A DNA stretch of 64,000 bases from Diphasiastrum complanatum (Eukaryota > Streptophyta > Lycopodiopsida > Lycopodiales > Lycopodiaceae), in NCBI GenBank assembly GCA_029204225.1, contig CM055096.1, positions 6,572,316 through 6,636,315 on the forward strand. Direction: 5' to 3'. Under the pieces are notes generated by a model that saw nothing but the letters and a program-made list of their open reading frames with translations, searched no databases and was not told the DNA's origin. Below are positions 16,122 to 27,659 of the stretch, piece after piece. Position numbers and translations under genes: made by a program. Positions within the stretch are counted from its first letter, which is position 1; the number at the start of each line of letters is the position of its first letter.

Positions 16122-16887
16122 TGTTGGATTTACTCCTACTACTCTCCTGAATCCCATTTTTAATCTGCTCCATTCATGCTGCATATTTACTCACATTGTT
16201 GCGCAGTCTGCATATTTACACGCAAATTCGCACAGATGAAGAAAAGGTGAAAGAATCATGACACTGTGTTTTTTTTTTACACATGTTATGGTGACAGGCG
16301 AAAAAGAGGACACTATCTTACAGAATGTTGAAAGTGCCATAAAATCAAAGGCATCCTGTAAATCTAATCCTAAGGCTATTCGTAAGAGTGACACACCTTT
16401 CGCATCATCATCACCAACTTTTACTCCAGCATTGATTGATGTCGCACCCTTTTCACGCTCACCCCATGCAGCTACGCTAACTGACTGGACAACGATTGCA
16501 GCCACCCACGATCTTCTACAATTGTTTATTCTACGTTCAGATTTGTGTCAATATTGTTATGCTTTTCTACATTTTGTCTGATCTCTTATAGCAAAATCTG
16601 GTATTTTATTCTTCGCAAGTTATTATTAGCCTAGCTGTTTGCAACTAATAATTTGTCTAGCTGTTCGCGACAAATTATCTTTCTGATGTTTTGTTGCTTA
16701 ATGTTTGGCTATGTAATCAGATCGAACGTAATTTTTTTTTATCACTAACGTTCTATTCGTGTATGATAGGTGTAGTCATGCTTAAGGAAAGAGTGAGATA
16801 GCTCATTTTGCTGCGCACGAACACTTTCCTTTCATGTTTGTTTCTTTTCGAGCTATTTTTGTTTCTCACACCCCCTCTTTCCCAACA
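16122..16887 (+). repeat. LTR shared by elements A and B
   Basis: The 766-bp LTR runs TGTTGG to CCAACA. For element A it is the normal 3' LTR. For element B, which reads on the minus strand, the same LTR is at the 3' end but points the wrong way. Confidence 0.85.
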
Positions 16888-19805
16888 TGGCTCTTTGGAT
16901 CTGAATGCCCAGACAGAAGTGAGCTTCGTCCAGATCAGTCATGTCGAACTCAGAAAATAGCATTCATTTAGAATCCTTGAGCAATTTGGTATTATTGCTA
17001 AAAAGCAAATATCATCCATGTATAAAGTGATGAAAATGAAAGATTGCTGCACTAACTTGGAATAATCATTAGTGTTTGCTTGGAAACTTTGTTCGATGAG
17101 GAATGTGTTGATCCTCTAAAACCAAGCTCTAGCAGAGTGTTTCAAGCCGTAGAGTGCCTTATGGAGTTACAGACATGATTTTTCATACCTTCTAGAACAT
17201 ATCCTTCAAGCTGGATCATGTAGATGTCTTCTTGTATAACTCCATTCAGATAAGTTGTTTTCACATCAAGTTAATGCACCTCGAGGTCGGCAGCTGCAAC
17301 ATATCATAGGAAGGCTCGGATTGATGAATGCTTGACTATTGGACTGAAAATCTCACTGTAGTCAACGTTGGGGATTTGAGTGAATCCTCGTGCTACCAGT
17401 CTTGTCTTCATTCGATCAATTGTTCCATTTGCATTGTATTTGATCTTAAAGATCCATTTGCAATCAATGATATTGTAGTCAATAGGACCTTCGACTAGTG
17501 ACCCCGTCTGGTTCTTGATAAGAGAGGAATACTCTCTATCCATATCTTCTCTCCATATATCAGAGTCTGGTTAGCTGAGTGCCTCTTCGACTGCTATTGG
17601 TTTTTGTATCAAGAGACATGCAATAGACTCAGGAGTATATCTTGGTTGTGTGCGCACTCGACTTGATCTTCTGGGAGGAATTGACTGATGAACGACTGGG
17701 ACTTGTTGTTGGGTAGCAGCAACGTCTTCGTCTAATTCGCTGTCGAATAGTGGGTCGACAATGGACACACTTGAGCCCGAAGCTCGGATAGTTGTGTCAA
17801 TGGCAGGTGTTGAAGATTCTCCTGGAATAATATTTTTGCCTTTGATGTCGACGAACTGATCCTTGATAAAGACTGTATCCTGGCTATACAAAATTTGTTG
17901 GGTATCGGGATCATACAGCTTGTATGTGTTATCGAACGAAGTATATCCAATTAGGATGGTCTTGAGACTTTGGAAGTTGAATTTATTCCTCGTGTCTTTC
18001 GCGATTTGCACGTAGGCAATGCATCCGGACACTCTTAGATTTTTCACAGAAGGCTTAGAGCCTACCCACACCTCATGGGGTGTTTTGCCTGAGAGGGCCT
18101 TGGACGAACATCTATTCTGGACGTAAGCTGTATTGGAGACAGCTTCGACCCAGATGCTCTTGGGTAGCGATGCATGCGCCAACATACATTTAGCTGATTC
18201 AACCAGAGTATGGTTCTTCCTCTCGGCTAAGCCATTCGACTGAGGACTGTAAGGAGTGATGAATTGTTGCTCAATGCCTTGGCTCTGGCAGTACTCCTTA
18301 GATTCAGTAGAGATATATTCTCCACCATTGTCTAGCCTTAGGGCCTTGATCGTCCTTCCAATCTCTTTTTTTGCAAGCTCAAGCAATTGAAAGTTTCTAA
18401 TTTCTTCTTGATGAAATACACGATAGTCCTTCTGGAGAATTCATCAATAAAAGTTATAAAATACTTTGCATCCTTCAAAAAAGGATTATTCATCGGGTCA
18501 CAAATGTCTGAATGCACAATGTTTAACAATCCTCTAGCAGTATGCTAATGGCTTGATCTAAATGGTTTCCTAATCTGTTTACCAACTAGACAGTCTTGAC
18601 AGACAGGTAACTCAACTTTATTATTATGATAGTCTAGATCAAGAACAATAGAGTGTTTAGACATTTGTTCTACATCAGCATGATTCAAGTGACCAAGTCT
18701 ATAATGCCAAAGTAAACTTTTATTTGCATGAATAAAAGTATTGAGCACCTAACTAGAGGCAGAAAAGTAATAATTTAATCTATACAAGTATCCATGTCTC
18801 TTTCTGAGTGCTAGGATCTTTCTTGTCCTATCAACCACTTTGCATTGATCACATTTGAATTCTACTTTATGTCCTAGATCTGTGATTCTACTTACAAAAA
18901 GCAGATTCGTAGATAAATTGGATACATACAGGACTTTAGAAAGTAGCTTAGACTGATCATTTACAAAGCTTAATCTTACAGTACCTTCACCTTTAATAGG
19001 TTGTGTGCTATTATTGTCAAGGTGAACATATTTGTTGGTACTATAGGGTGTATAGGACTCAAAACAGCCAATGAGACTGGCCATATGCTGAGTGGCACCA
19101 GAATCCAGGAACCAAGAACTGTCGCTGAATGCTCCTTGATGGTTGGTCATGAAGGCATCATGATCCGCTTCTTGAATGGGCTATGGAGCTTTTGTAACTG
19201 CATTGGCCACTTGATCAGCTGAAAACTAGAGGCTTCATTCCTTCGCGTGTCCTCCTGCAACAACATTGTAACGACTCTCAAAAGAGTCAGTTATGGATGT
19301 GTCGTGATGATCATCACCCAATTGTCGTATGAGTTTGGCAAGCTTGTAAGCAGTTGCATCACTGCATCTTGATCGTCTATGACAGATCCGACAGTGGCCA
19401 TTTGCTTTAGCAGGTTCTTGAATTGGTTGATGTAATTCTGCAAAGAATCATCATTCGCCATCTTGAGGGAGTAAAAGTTTTTCCTGAGATGTAGCTTGGA
19501 AGCTATATCTCTCATTTCGTATAATGTGCTCAAGATGTCCCAGACTTCTTTGGATGTCTGGGCTTCAGATACATGGCCGATCTGAGTATCCGAAATGTTG
19601 ATGATGATCAACGTGAATGTCTTTCCATCCTTTAGCTTTCATCTGGAGATTTTTGCATCGTCAGCTTTGGGTTCCCTTCTGCACCTGTAACAACATCATA
19701 CAACTCCTTAGCCATTAGCATTGTTTTCATTTTAAATTTCCACAGATTGTAATTGGCTCCATTAAGCTTGTCCATGATAGGACTAGCTTTCCCTTGGGAA
19801 TCCAT
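16888..19805 (-). pseudogene. Copia polyprotein remnant of element B (gag-PR-IN-RT)
   Basis: Gag begins with ATG at 19805 (KLNGANYNLWKFKM) and continues at 19611-19291 (SKEVWDILSTLY, the UBN2-type gag domain). The protease motif WFLDSGATQHM is at about 19120. Integrase has its zinc-binding HHCC part at 18748-18545 (WHYRLGHLNH, CQDCLVGKQ) and the acidic residues in HSDICDPM, RLDNGGEYIS and SPQSNGLAERKN between 18520 and 18200. RT starts at 17543 (CKWIFKIKYNANG). Stops and frame changes at about 19620, 18750, 18545, 17570 and 17300 break it. It supplies the gag and protease that element A lacks. Confidence 0.88.
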
Positions 19806-19949
19806 GTGGAAGATTAGTCTAGGTGATAAGAATAACTATCAGTGACTTAAGTATGAAAATCTGGTGCTAAATTACAGAACAAGAAGACAATTACTCTATC
19901 GACTAGTAGAGTCTTATTACTGTGGAAGCTTATCAGGTTACAGAAAATA

Positions 19950-19961
19950 GCTCTGATACCA
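19950..19961 (-). other. Primer binding site of element B
   Basis: On the minus strand TGGTATCAGAGC follows directly after the LTR end CCAACA. This matches the 3' end of plant initiator methionine tRNA, the standard primer of plant copia elements. Confidence 0.9.
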
Positions 19962-21105
19962 TGTTGGAAAAGAGGGGTGTGAAGCGGAGGATAGTTCGAG
20001 AAAAAAAAAAGTAACACGAAAAGAAGCGAACTCGAAACTCAAAGAGAAACGAACTCGAATGGAAAGTGTTTGTGCGCAGTGGAATAAGCTATCTCACTCT
20101 TTCCTTAAGCATGACTACGCCTATCAGACTCAAACAGAACATTAGTGATAGAAATCATGTTCAATCTGATTACGTAGCCAAACATTAAGCATCAAAACAT
20201 CAGAAAGATAATTTGTCATGAACAGATAGACAAATTATTAGTCGCGAAGAGCTAGACTGATAATAATTCGCAAAGAACAGACTACCATATTAAGTAATAA
20301 AAAATTCAGACAGAATGTAGAAAAGCATTGCAATATCGACACAAATCTGAACGCAGAACAAACAGAGCTAAAATAGATTAAGTATAGCGAAATATACAGG
20401 TCAATAATACAGGTTAGCACAAGACAATAATAGATGTAACCGTGTGCTTCACAAAGCTAATCACACAATCTATAAAGGTGATGAACCTACTACTGACAAT
20501 ACATCTGGAAGAAAAGAATTGATGCGAGAAAGCATCTACAATGTTTGTCTCTAATTATCAGTGATGTTTGGTTCTAATGTTGTTATGCTTCACACTTCTT
20601 GTCTTTGAATACACAGATGGTATTCAATATAATTTTACAGTTGTGCAGATGAAGAAAGTACAAAAGTGGATGTGTTTTTTGTGGGAGATCGTGGGTGGCT
20701 GTTGTCATTGTCAAATCTAATTGCACAGTGTATGGGATGAGCGTGAGAAGGCCGCGACGTCAACCTTCGCTGAAATTAACATTGATAATAATGCGAAAAA
20801 TACGACACTTTGACAAATGCCTTAAAATTTGACTTATAGGATATCTTCACTTTTTCATTAAGGCAACTTTGGCATTTGTAGGGTAGCGGCTGCTTTTTCG
20901 CCTTTCACAAATCACGTGTTTAAATACAGTGTCGTCTTTTTCGCTTGTGGAAATTTACTTGTATTTATGCAAACAATCGCATTTTTCGCTTGTCTTATTT
21001 TACATGTAAATATGCAGACTGTGCGACAACATAAGTAAAATACAGCAACATGAATGAAGGCAGAATAAAATAGGATCCAGGAGAGTAGAGGAAATAAATC
21101 CAACA
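19962..21105 (-). repeat. 5' LTR of element B
   Basis: The LTR is 1144 bp with TGTTGG and CCAACA ends. Its outer end at 21105 abuts the subtilase copy 3 fragment. It is longer than the 766-bp LTR at 16122, mostly through extra sequence in the middle. Confidence 0.85.
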
Positions 21106-22021
21106 AATATTAATAAATTAGATTCGAAATAATTAGGAAAAAGTATGTTGGCGAGCCTTGATGTTACTACGGCTCAACTTATATTATGCTTCTTGATCAC
21201 ACGTTGATTAGGTAATCAAGCAACAGTGCAATATAATAACAACTAGGTGATGCAATTGTTGATGCTTCTTCCTTTGAATGGACTAGTACAAGAAACTTGT
21301 ACTAAATGGTTCTTCGGTTTCATACTTAGAATACTTTGCCAAGGGTGATGACGCGATTCTAATAGCTCTCCAGAAACTAGTGGATATCATGGATGGCTCA
21401 AAGAGATGGTACTTAGTGTGTCTACTACATACATACAAAACCAACTTGTCATTTAACACATGATTCAATAATAGAAACGAGTTTGGCTGTTGGCATCAGA
21501 TTATGTACATTATATGAGATAGATGCTTTTCAAGTTTCAAATATCTTCGAAATTAGATTTGATCATGATTCGTGAGTGAAGAGTAGACCTTATATGAAAA
21601 ATTGTTTGCAAGCACTATCGATTAGGTAAATTTTTTGACGATAGAGCTTGCAGCCACAGTTGTCAACCAAGGAGATACATTTGTGAGAAAGATATAAGGT
21701 CTACCCCATCTGCCACTGCTTCATCGAACGCATCAAGAATGTCAGCATCTGCGCATGACCCAAAGCATCATACTTCATACACAGTGATTCGGGTTGTTGG
21801 GGTCTCACCCCCCGCTGTTATAAATCCACAAATCCACATGCAACAATTTATTTTATAACCTTCCAGATAAATAACACGGACATCGAGTCTATATATACAT
21901 TGTGAAAGCGAAACCATTCAAAGAGAAAAAGTTTCATAAATATAGAATCTAGATATATTTTGTGAATTTTCAAAACCGTGATTGAACAACACAAATTGCA
22001 TAGACATCGAATCTAAACATA
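21106..22021 (-). pseudogene. Subtilase copy 3, internal fragment
   Basis: On the minus strand the piece begins in the intron before exon 6 (near 22020) and continues through a shrunken exon 6 (about 21810-21600), where FGSCADADILDAFDEAVADGVDL is still readable, and exon 7 (about 21437-21337, SSPLAKYSK). It ends in the next intron at 21106. Exon 6 has lost a large middle part and carries an early stop. The ends are cut by element B on one side and by copia debris on the other. It is a remnant of the same gene as copies 1 and 2, in the orientation of copy 2. Confidence 0.8.
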
Positions 22022-22263
22022 TTGTTAGGAATCTCTGTAAATAGAATACAATTTACAGTGAAGCATAACGGTTGTAGTTAGTTAAAATCGGTTTCTTGTC
22101 ATGTGAAATGAAAACCCTAAAATAGTCTTTTCTTGGCATACAACTAAAAGGTGTATATGTGCTCATCTCATTTTTGATAATAAACACGCGCTCTTGTAAG
22201 ATCTTTTTCGTTCTTTGTATTTGTGTGAGCTGATCATTGTGTATGTGGCACTGAAGATCTACA

Positions 22264-22456
22264 TGGATGAAGAGGGACGTCCAAGGAGTGCGGTTCAGAT
22301 TTGTGAATGTAAAAGAGGCCAAGGAATATAGCATGTTATGCATGGCACTAGGAGATGCAGCGGTAGCTCAGGTCCGAGACACGGAGACGGCCAAAGGGGT
22401 ATAGGAGGTGCTCAAGAAGACATACAAGGCTGCAGGATTCTCGAGAATCTTGACCT
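22264..22456 (+). pseudogene. Copia gag fragment
   Basis: A frame with one TAG reads like the start of a UBN2-type gag: EAKEYSMLCMALGD followed by AQVRDTETAKGV and EVLKKTYKAAGF. Nothing downstream continues it. It differs in sequence from the neighbouring copia families and sits between subtilase copy 3 and element C. Confidence 0.6.
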
Positions 22457-23100
22457 TGCCTATGTGAAAGAGTTCAGATCGTTGATAATCCAAATCCATA
22501 GTATCTTGGGTTTAGAAAGAGAACAAATCAACAATCTTGCCAATGTAGAAAAATCAGCAATTACTCTATGAATGAGATGCAAACTCTAATAGAACTTGAT
22601 CAAACATGAACCAAATCATAATGTATTGTTGCTATCCATACAAAATTAGCAAGCTACTATATTTCACACGTGTGAATCCAAAAATAGCAAATATAGATCA
22701 TTTTACACATAGCATTGCAAGCAATCACAAGTATAGTGCACCAACGGATAGTAGAACCCAAGAGAACCATGTATAAGCATGAAATGAGATAGGGAAGAGA
22801 AAAGATATTTCTCTCCATGAGTTACAGCTTTTTGTAACAGGTCCAAATCCTATTTGAACACTTGGATTTCCCTCCAAAATGTAAACCCTACTATTTTTGG
22901 GTCTAGATTCAATGTACCCAACATTTAAATTTGAATCTACTCAAACTTGACTTCTAACTTTCCTGCACTTTCAAAAATTGTTTATTCAAATAGAATTTAG
23001 ACTGATGAACTTTGAAAAGTCAAACTCTAGGTAACATAAAGTTGGCCTCAATTTGTCAAATATACAAATCTAGCAAATATGACTAAACTAGTTGAATCTT

Positions 23101-23310
23101 TCACACTCTGTCTTCAACTAGTTTTAGCATGGATTTTGAAAACACTCCAAGTGATGTCCTATGCTTCATGAACAAGTCTTTTCTCAATGCTTTGGTGAAG
23201 ATATCAGCTACACATTCCCTTGAGGATGCATGTTGAAGCTCCACCTCCTTTGCAATGACTTGCTCCCACAAAATGATATTGCACATCAATTTGACATGAA
23301 GAATCACATA
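23101..23310 (-). pseudogene. RNase H C-terminus of element C
   Basis: The reading frame on the minus strand contains HASSRECVADIFTKALRKD, the usual end of copia RNase H, followed by a SLGVFSK tail before the stop. The N-terminal catalytic residues of RNase H are not present. Confidence 0.7.
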
Positions 23311-24186
23311 AAATGTAAATGAAATGATTCCTCCACGCTATCAACTTTGAACTCTCTGAAAAATTACAGCAAACAAACAATAAATGTGAGTGATCAACTT
23401 TTGCTTGCATGTTTACTCCATCTTTGTCCCTTGTTGCCATGCATTCACCATGATACTCCATGAATGAGTCTCCATCTCCATCTTGCCACAAGAAACCATC
23501 AACCCTTGGAAATCCATGAGTAAGTGAGTACATCAATGATACTAATCCAGCATCACATGACTCCATAAACCAAGCAAGTTTTACTAGTCCATCTTCAAGA
23601 ACTACTTGACACAAGAAAATGACCATGAATTCACCAAAAATTAACAATCTCCAAACATTGGCACTAAGTAGCTCAACACTTTCCACAATAAATAGTTACT
23701 TGAGCTAAGCTTAAGATTGGCTTCCAACATGACTCCACTAGATGTTGCCATGTAGCAATGACCTGATCTTCTATTTCAACCTGTTTCAATGCACAAAGCA
23801 CTCCTTTGGACAACAACAAATGTTTTCAAAAGAAATCACAAAGATTTGAAACTACTCAAAAATTCTCTTTTAGCACTTATACCAAGCAAATCAACACATC
23901 AGCCTATGATCTTTTCTCAATCTAATGACTCTTGACACTTCCTAAGCTTGAAACACACTCAAATGAGGTCCAACAACCTCACTATCTAGACATCCAATCG
24001 AAATTAGAGTTTTGACAAAATCACAAAAAAATTGATTGTTCCAAATCTACATGCAAATGCTGAAAAATCTAACATGCAATGATCCAAAAATCGGCCAAAT
24101 CCAATGATCCAAAACTTGGCCAAATCCAGTATGTGAATTCAAAAATCGAAATTGATCAAGTTTATAAACCTATATAAGATTTTGAT

Positions 24187-25011
24187 CTACCTAGATCTAG
24201 CATAAGGAAGCTTGTCAGACTTTGCATAAGATCCACCAATCTTATTGATGCTAAAAGATAACTTTGGAAAGTCGATACCAATCTCCTTTTTCATTCCAAT
24301 CATAACAAAAACATCAAGCTTCAAAACTCTACCTTGTCTATTGCCTCTAGCAACCAAGATTTTTTCCTTTATAATGAAACAAACATCATCACCAAACTTT
24401 ACCATGTATCCTTTCTCTATCATTTGACTGACACTTAACAAATTCTTTGAAAAGAAGAATGTATAGAAAACCATCAAGTCTTGCTTTCCTATTAGTAGAA
24501 AGACAAATAGGAATTAAACCAATACCTTCAATCACACACTTCAACCATTGGCCATGTATATACTTTCTTGCTCCATCATAAGTGACCAAAGAAGTCAAGA
24601 ACTCCTTGTGACTAGTCATCATGAACTAGCTCCACTATCAATCCACCATGAATCTTTGTCACCTTCACTTGATATTGGACTTGATGAACATACCAAAACA
24701 AAATCACAACCACCTAGATCCTCATCACTAGTAGTAAAGTTGATTTGTTTCCTATCTTCATCTCTTTGCTTCTTCAAACATTCATTAGCAAAATGCCCTT
24801 TCACAATAGAAGCAATTTAACTTTGACCTATCTTTTTTCTTACCAACAAAAGAGCAAGGCTCACCTTCATCTTGACCCTTTGACCACTTGCCTTTGACTT
24901 TGCCCTTGAACTTGCCTTTGAAGAGCATAGACTCCTCTTCATATTGAGATGTTGATGTAGATCCACCTCTTGCTTGAAGCATAAACTCCTCATTCACCTA
25001 AATATCTTGAA
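24187..25011 (-). pseudogene. Gag-protease-pre-integrase remnant of element C
   Basis: A lysine-rich gag end is followed by a zinc knuckle (CFYC..KGHFANEC, interrupted by a frame change near 24800), the protease motif WWIDSGASS at about 24640, and a pre-integrase part with KNLLSVSQMIEKG at about 24430. Three frames are needed, so it is dead. The motifs resemble those of element I. Confidence 0.75.
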
Positions 25012-25576
25012 AATCCATCTGTCCATGTCAAATGATCCAGAGAGATATACTTGTTCTGATGGCAAGCTGTTTGCTTAAAAATTGGCATGAAAAGAGAGGC
25101 GTTGGTAGAGAGCATCAAAGTGCAGAGATAAAGGAAATATTGTGACACTCACACCCTTTAGAGCTTGGATATGCACTGTGTAAGTGGAATTGCCAGAGAA
25201 TCCCACATTAGTCAAAGTTCTAATGATGCTTTTGTTCAAATATCCCTGAACGTTTGCTATGGCGATGGAAGGATAGTTGAGATCATTCATAGATGGAAGC
25301 TCTTGTGGGCATGAGAAATTGCTGAAGCCTGAGATAAGTTGAACTTGTTCGGAAGTGTAATTTACACCACAAAGGAAGAGAGCGAAGTCGGTAGTATCTG
25401 CATCATATACTAGGCTTGGATTAGTTGCTTTGGTAGGAGAGATTAGTCCTGATCCATAGCCAAGTGCTCCATCTTTATTGAATTTTTTCTCCGCATCAAG
25501 GGGCGTGGCTGCCATAAGATAGGACAATACAAGATGGTCAACCAAGGCACTGGTGGTTCACAAGAAAAACAGATCA

Positions 25577-25849
<273 letters not shown>

Positions 25850-26395
25850 TTATTTCATTGTTAAAGAAATCTATAGGGAATAGAAATGGGTTTTCTAAAT
25901 AGATCTTGGATATAAAGACAACCTTGACAATGTCCGGAGTAATAACGTTGGGACCCCGAGATGAAAAATTGCAGTTTGAGAAATGAGACTATCATTCACA
26001 GTTGTAACGCTTGGTAAAATATTTGCTACGGGAGAGCTGCTACATGCTACAAGATGAGATGATGAACAAAAATACACAATCATCCTAAAAAAAGCAACAT
26101 ATCGTTGGAAAGAAAACTGATGCAACCAATGAAAACTGAAGGCTGGAAAGGAAAACAGTTCTCATTGAAACTACCCCGAGCACGTCTAATCCAATGCTTG
26201 TCATGCTAAAACCAAATCTCAGACTTTCACGTGTTACCTGGTAGAATTGATATATTCGAGGATATGTTTTGCATCCGAATTACCTACGACGCTGCTAGGA
26301 AGCGAGAAGGCGTATCCAATTGACGTATCGAAGGTATCCACGAGGATGACGCCTGCACCCCCTGCTGCCAGAACGGTGGCATGTGGTGCTCCCAC

Positions 26396-26425
26396 CACAA
26401 GGAACTTCTGATCAGTTCCTATATA
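26396..26425 (+). repeat. Left terminal inverted repeat of the CACTA-like element
   Basis: It starts CACAAGGAACTTCTGATCAG and continues TTCCTATATA. It matches 35468-35497 in inverse orientation over all 30 bases. Within the repeat GGAACT and AGTTCC flank TGATCA, so each end is itself partly palindromic. Confidence 0.9.
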
Positions 26426-26439
26426 TGAAAAAAAAAAGA

Positions 26440-26650
26440 GTTTTCTATGTAATTTCTTAAAATGAAATACACATAACTAGGAACTGTGCACACTAGGAAA
26501 AATGAAACAGTTCCTAGATTGACAATATAGGAAAACTCTTCCTATATAGTAAATTTTTTACCAAGAATTTCCTAGAATAAGTGTTTTCCTATATAGGAAA
26601 TTATTGACCAAAAAGAATGAGTTTTCCTATATAGGTAAATAGCTTCCTCT
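26440..26650. repeat. Left subterminal motif region
   Basis: About eight copies of TTCCTAT, TTCCTAG or their complements (AGGAAA) occur in 210 bases. Such clusters are the transposase-binding region of CACTA elements; the assignment to this element is inference from position. Confidence 0.65.
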
Positions 26651-26841
26651 TATTTACATGAAAATTTGGAGCATCTAGCTAGATCAGCAGCAGGTCTGAC
26701 AATATTTGTAGCGGCCAGGTGGTTAGTACTCTCGCCATAGCAGAATTTAATAGCTAGCTCGAAAATCTCAGGACCCCCTGGAAAGTCATTCAGCTGTATT
26801 CGAACTAAATCTCCACAAAGAGGCTGTCTATATGCATGCAC
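26650..26841 (-). pseudogene. Captured fragment of an NPH3/BTB-type gene
   Basis: The frame reads LVRIQLNDFPGGPEIFELA then IKFCYGE and AATNIV, the signature of the BTB-to-NPH3 junction in the plant NPH3/RPT2 family (photoreceptor-linked adaptors of CUL3 ubiquitin ligases). Only about 45 residues are recognisable; upstream BTB and downstream NPH3 sequences are missing and the frame degenerates after NIV. It lies just inside the left subterminal region of the CACTA-like element. Confidence 0.65.
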
Positions 26842-27496
26842 CTAATTCAGAGCTTTATAGTAGCCCGAGGGTACAACAAACATAAGGGCTTCATGTTGTC
26901 TTGAATAAACAAATCATGATGTTGCAAATGGATGCTATTGCAAAGAATCTTAGGGAAACCGAGAATGACATGACAAATAGTGGCTTCTCCATATAACAGG
27001 AGATACATTGGTCTCTGAATTGGGGATTAGCAACTCTTCTGTTGAGATTCTCCTGTAAGACAAACTAAAGACCGGAGTTGCCCAAGAACTGATCGTGAAT
27101 GAGCTTGACTTTAAAACATCATCAGTTGGCTGGATAGAGGAGAATCGTTAACCAGTTTGGCCTCTGAACTTTGAAGTCATTCTCTGTTATCTTGTCGATT
27201 GTACTTTTGCTACATCCTGCGGTACAATATCAGAAGCATCTTCACTTCTACTGCTTTGATTTCTACCATTGCTACTACATAACGTTGAGAATAACCACTT
27301 ACTGCCCTCGATTCGTCATGGACATGAATCTGTAAAAATATCTACAACCTTGTTGTTATCACATAAGTCACTCTTTCAAGTAAAAGGTCAAGACAATTTT
27401 CAGCCAGGAGACATGTCAGAGATCTGATTGAGACTACAGTTGGTGGGAAGCTAACACTTCGAATCTCAAACAGAATTCAAAATGTAAGTACAAAAG

Positions 27497-27648
27497 CTCT
27501 ACTATGTTCATACACAAATCCATCGAAGTTGGAGCAACCTGGACCGCCATTGAGCCAGAGTACAAGTGGATCAGAGACTGGATCATTTTGCGAAGTCACA
27601 AAATAGTACTAGAGGCTCCAACCATGCTCTTCATTCATAGTAACGTAC
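27497..27648 (-). pseudogene. Captured exon of a serine carboxypeptidase-like gene
   Basis: After an AG acceptor the frame reads YVTMNEEHGWSL, then a TAG, then [20 protein letters not shown] and [15 protein letters not shown]. This is the N-terminal exon typical of plant S10 serine carboxypeptidase-like proteins, with the conserved [10 protein letters not shown] block. The catalytic Ser, Asp and His exons are not present, and the TAG replaces an aromatic codon. It is inside the CACTA-like element. Confidence 0.75.
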
Positions 27649-27659
27649 CTGCCATGTGC

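Larger units (their letters stand above)
12692..16887 (+). mobile_element. Copia element A, internally deleted
   Basis: This Ty1/copia retrotransposon has its 5' LTR at 12692 (TGTTGGATTTACTCC) and its 3' LTR at 16122-16887 ending CCCAACA. The internal part begins inside integrase, so leader, gag and protease are gone, and the coding part is frameshifted. Beyond 16887 there is no host flank: the sequence continues directly into element B in reverse orientation, so no target duplication can be tested on that side. Confidence 0.85.
16888..21105 (-). mobile_element. Copia element B, minus strand, ends in an inverted LTR
   Basis: Reading on the minus strand: LTR 21105-19962 (TGTTGG..CCAACA), primer binding site, gag, protease, integrase and part of reverse transcriptase, stopping at 16888 within the IQI region of RT. 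There it meets the LTR at 16122-16887 in inverted orientation. RNase H and a normal 3' LTR are missing. The internal genes are the same family as element A. Confidence 0.85.
22600..25012 (-). mobile_element. Copia element C, deleted, minus strand
   Basis: Only the two ends of a copia coding region remain: gag, protease and pre-integrase at 25011-24187, and an RNase H tail at 23310-23101 (ECVADIFTKAL). Integrase, RT and most of RNase H are absent; 23310-24180 holds AT-rich sequence I cannot assign. The gag end is fused to the truncated last exon of subtilase copy 2 at about 25012. No LTR pair was found, so the outer limits are approximate. Confidence 0.65.

Noticed and set aside
12692-16887. 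Endogenous viral insertion
   Set aside because: The order protease-integrase-RT-RNase H, the LTRs and the absence of envelope, movement or capsid genes of a plant virus all fit Ty1/copia retrotransposons.
22338-22571. 77-codon plus-strand frame
   Set aside because: It overlaps the copia gag fragment in a different frame; the gag frame has the recognisable motifs.
23204-23686. 160-codon minus-strand frame
   Set aside because: It overlaps the RNase H tail of element C in another frame and shows no family pattern; a chance opening.
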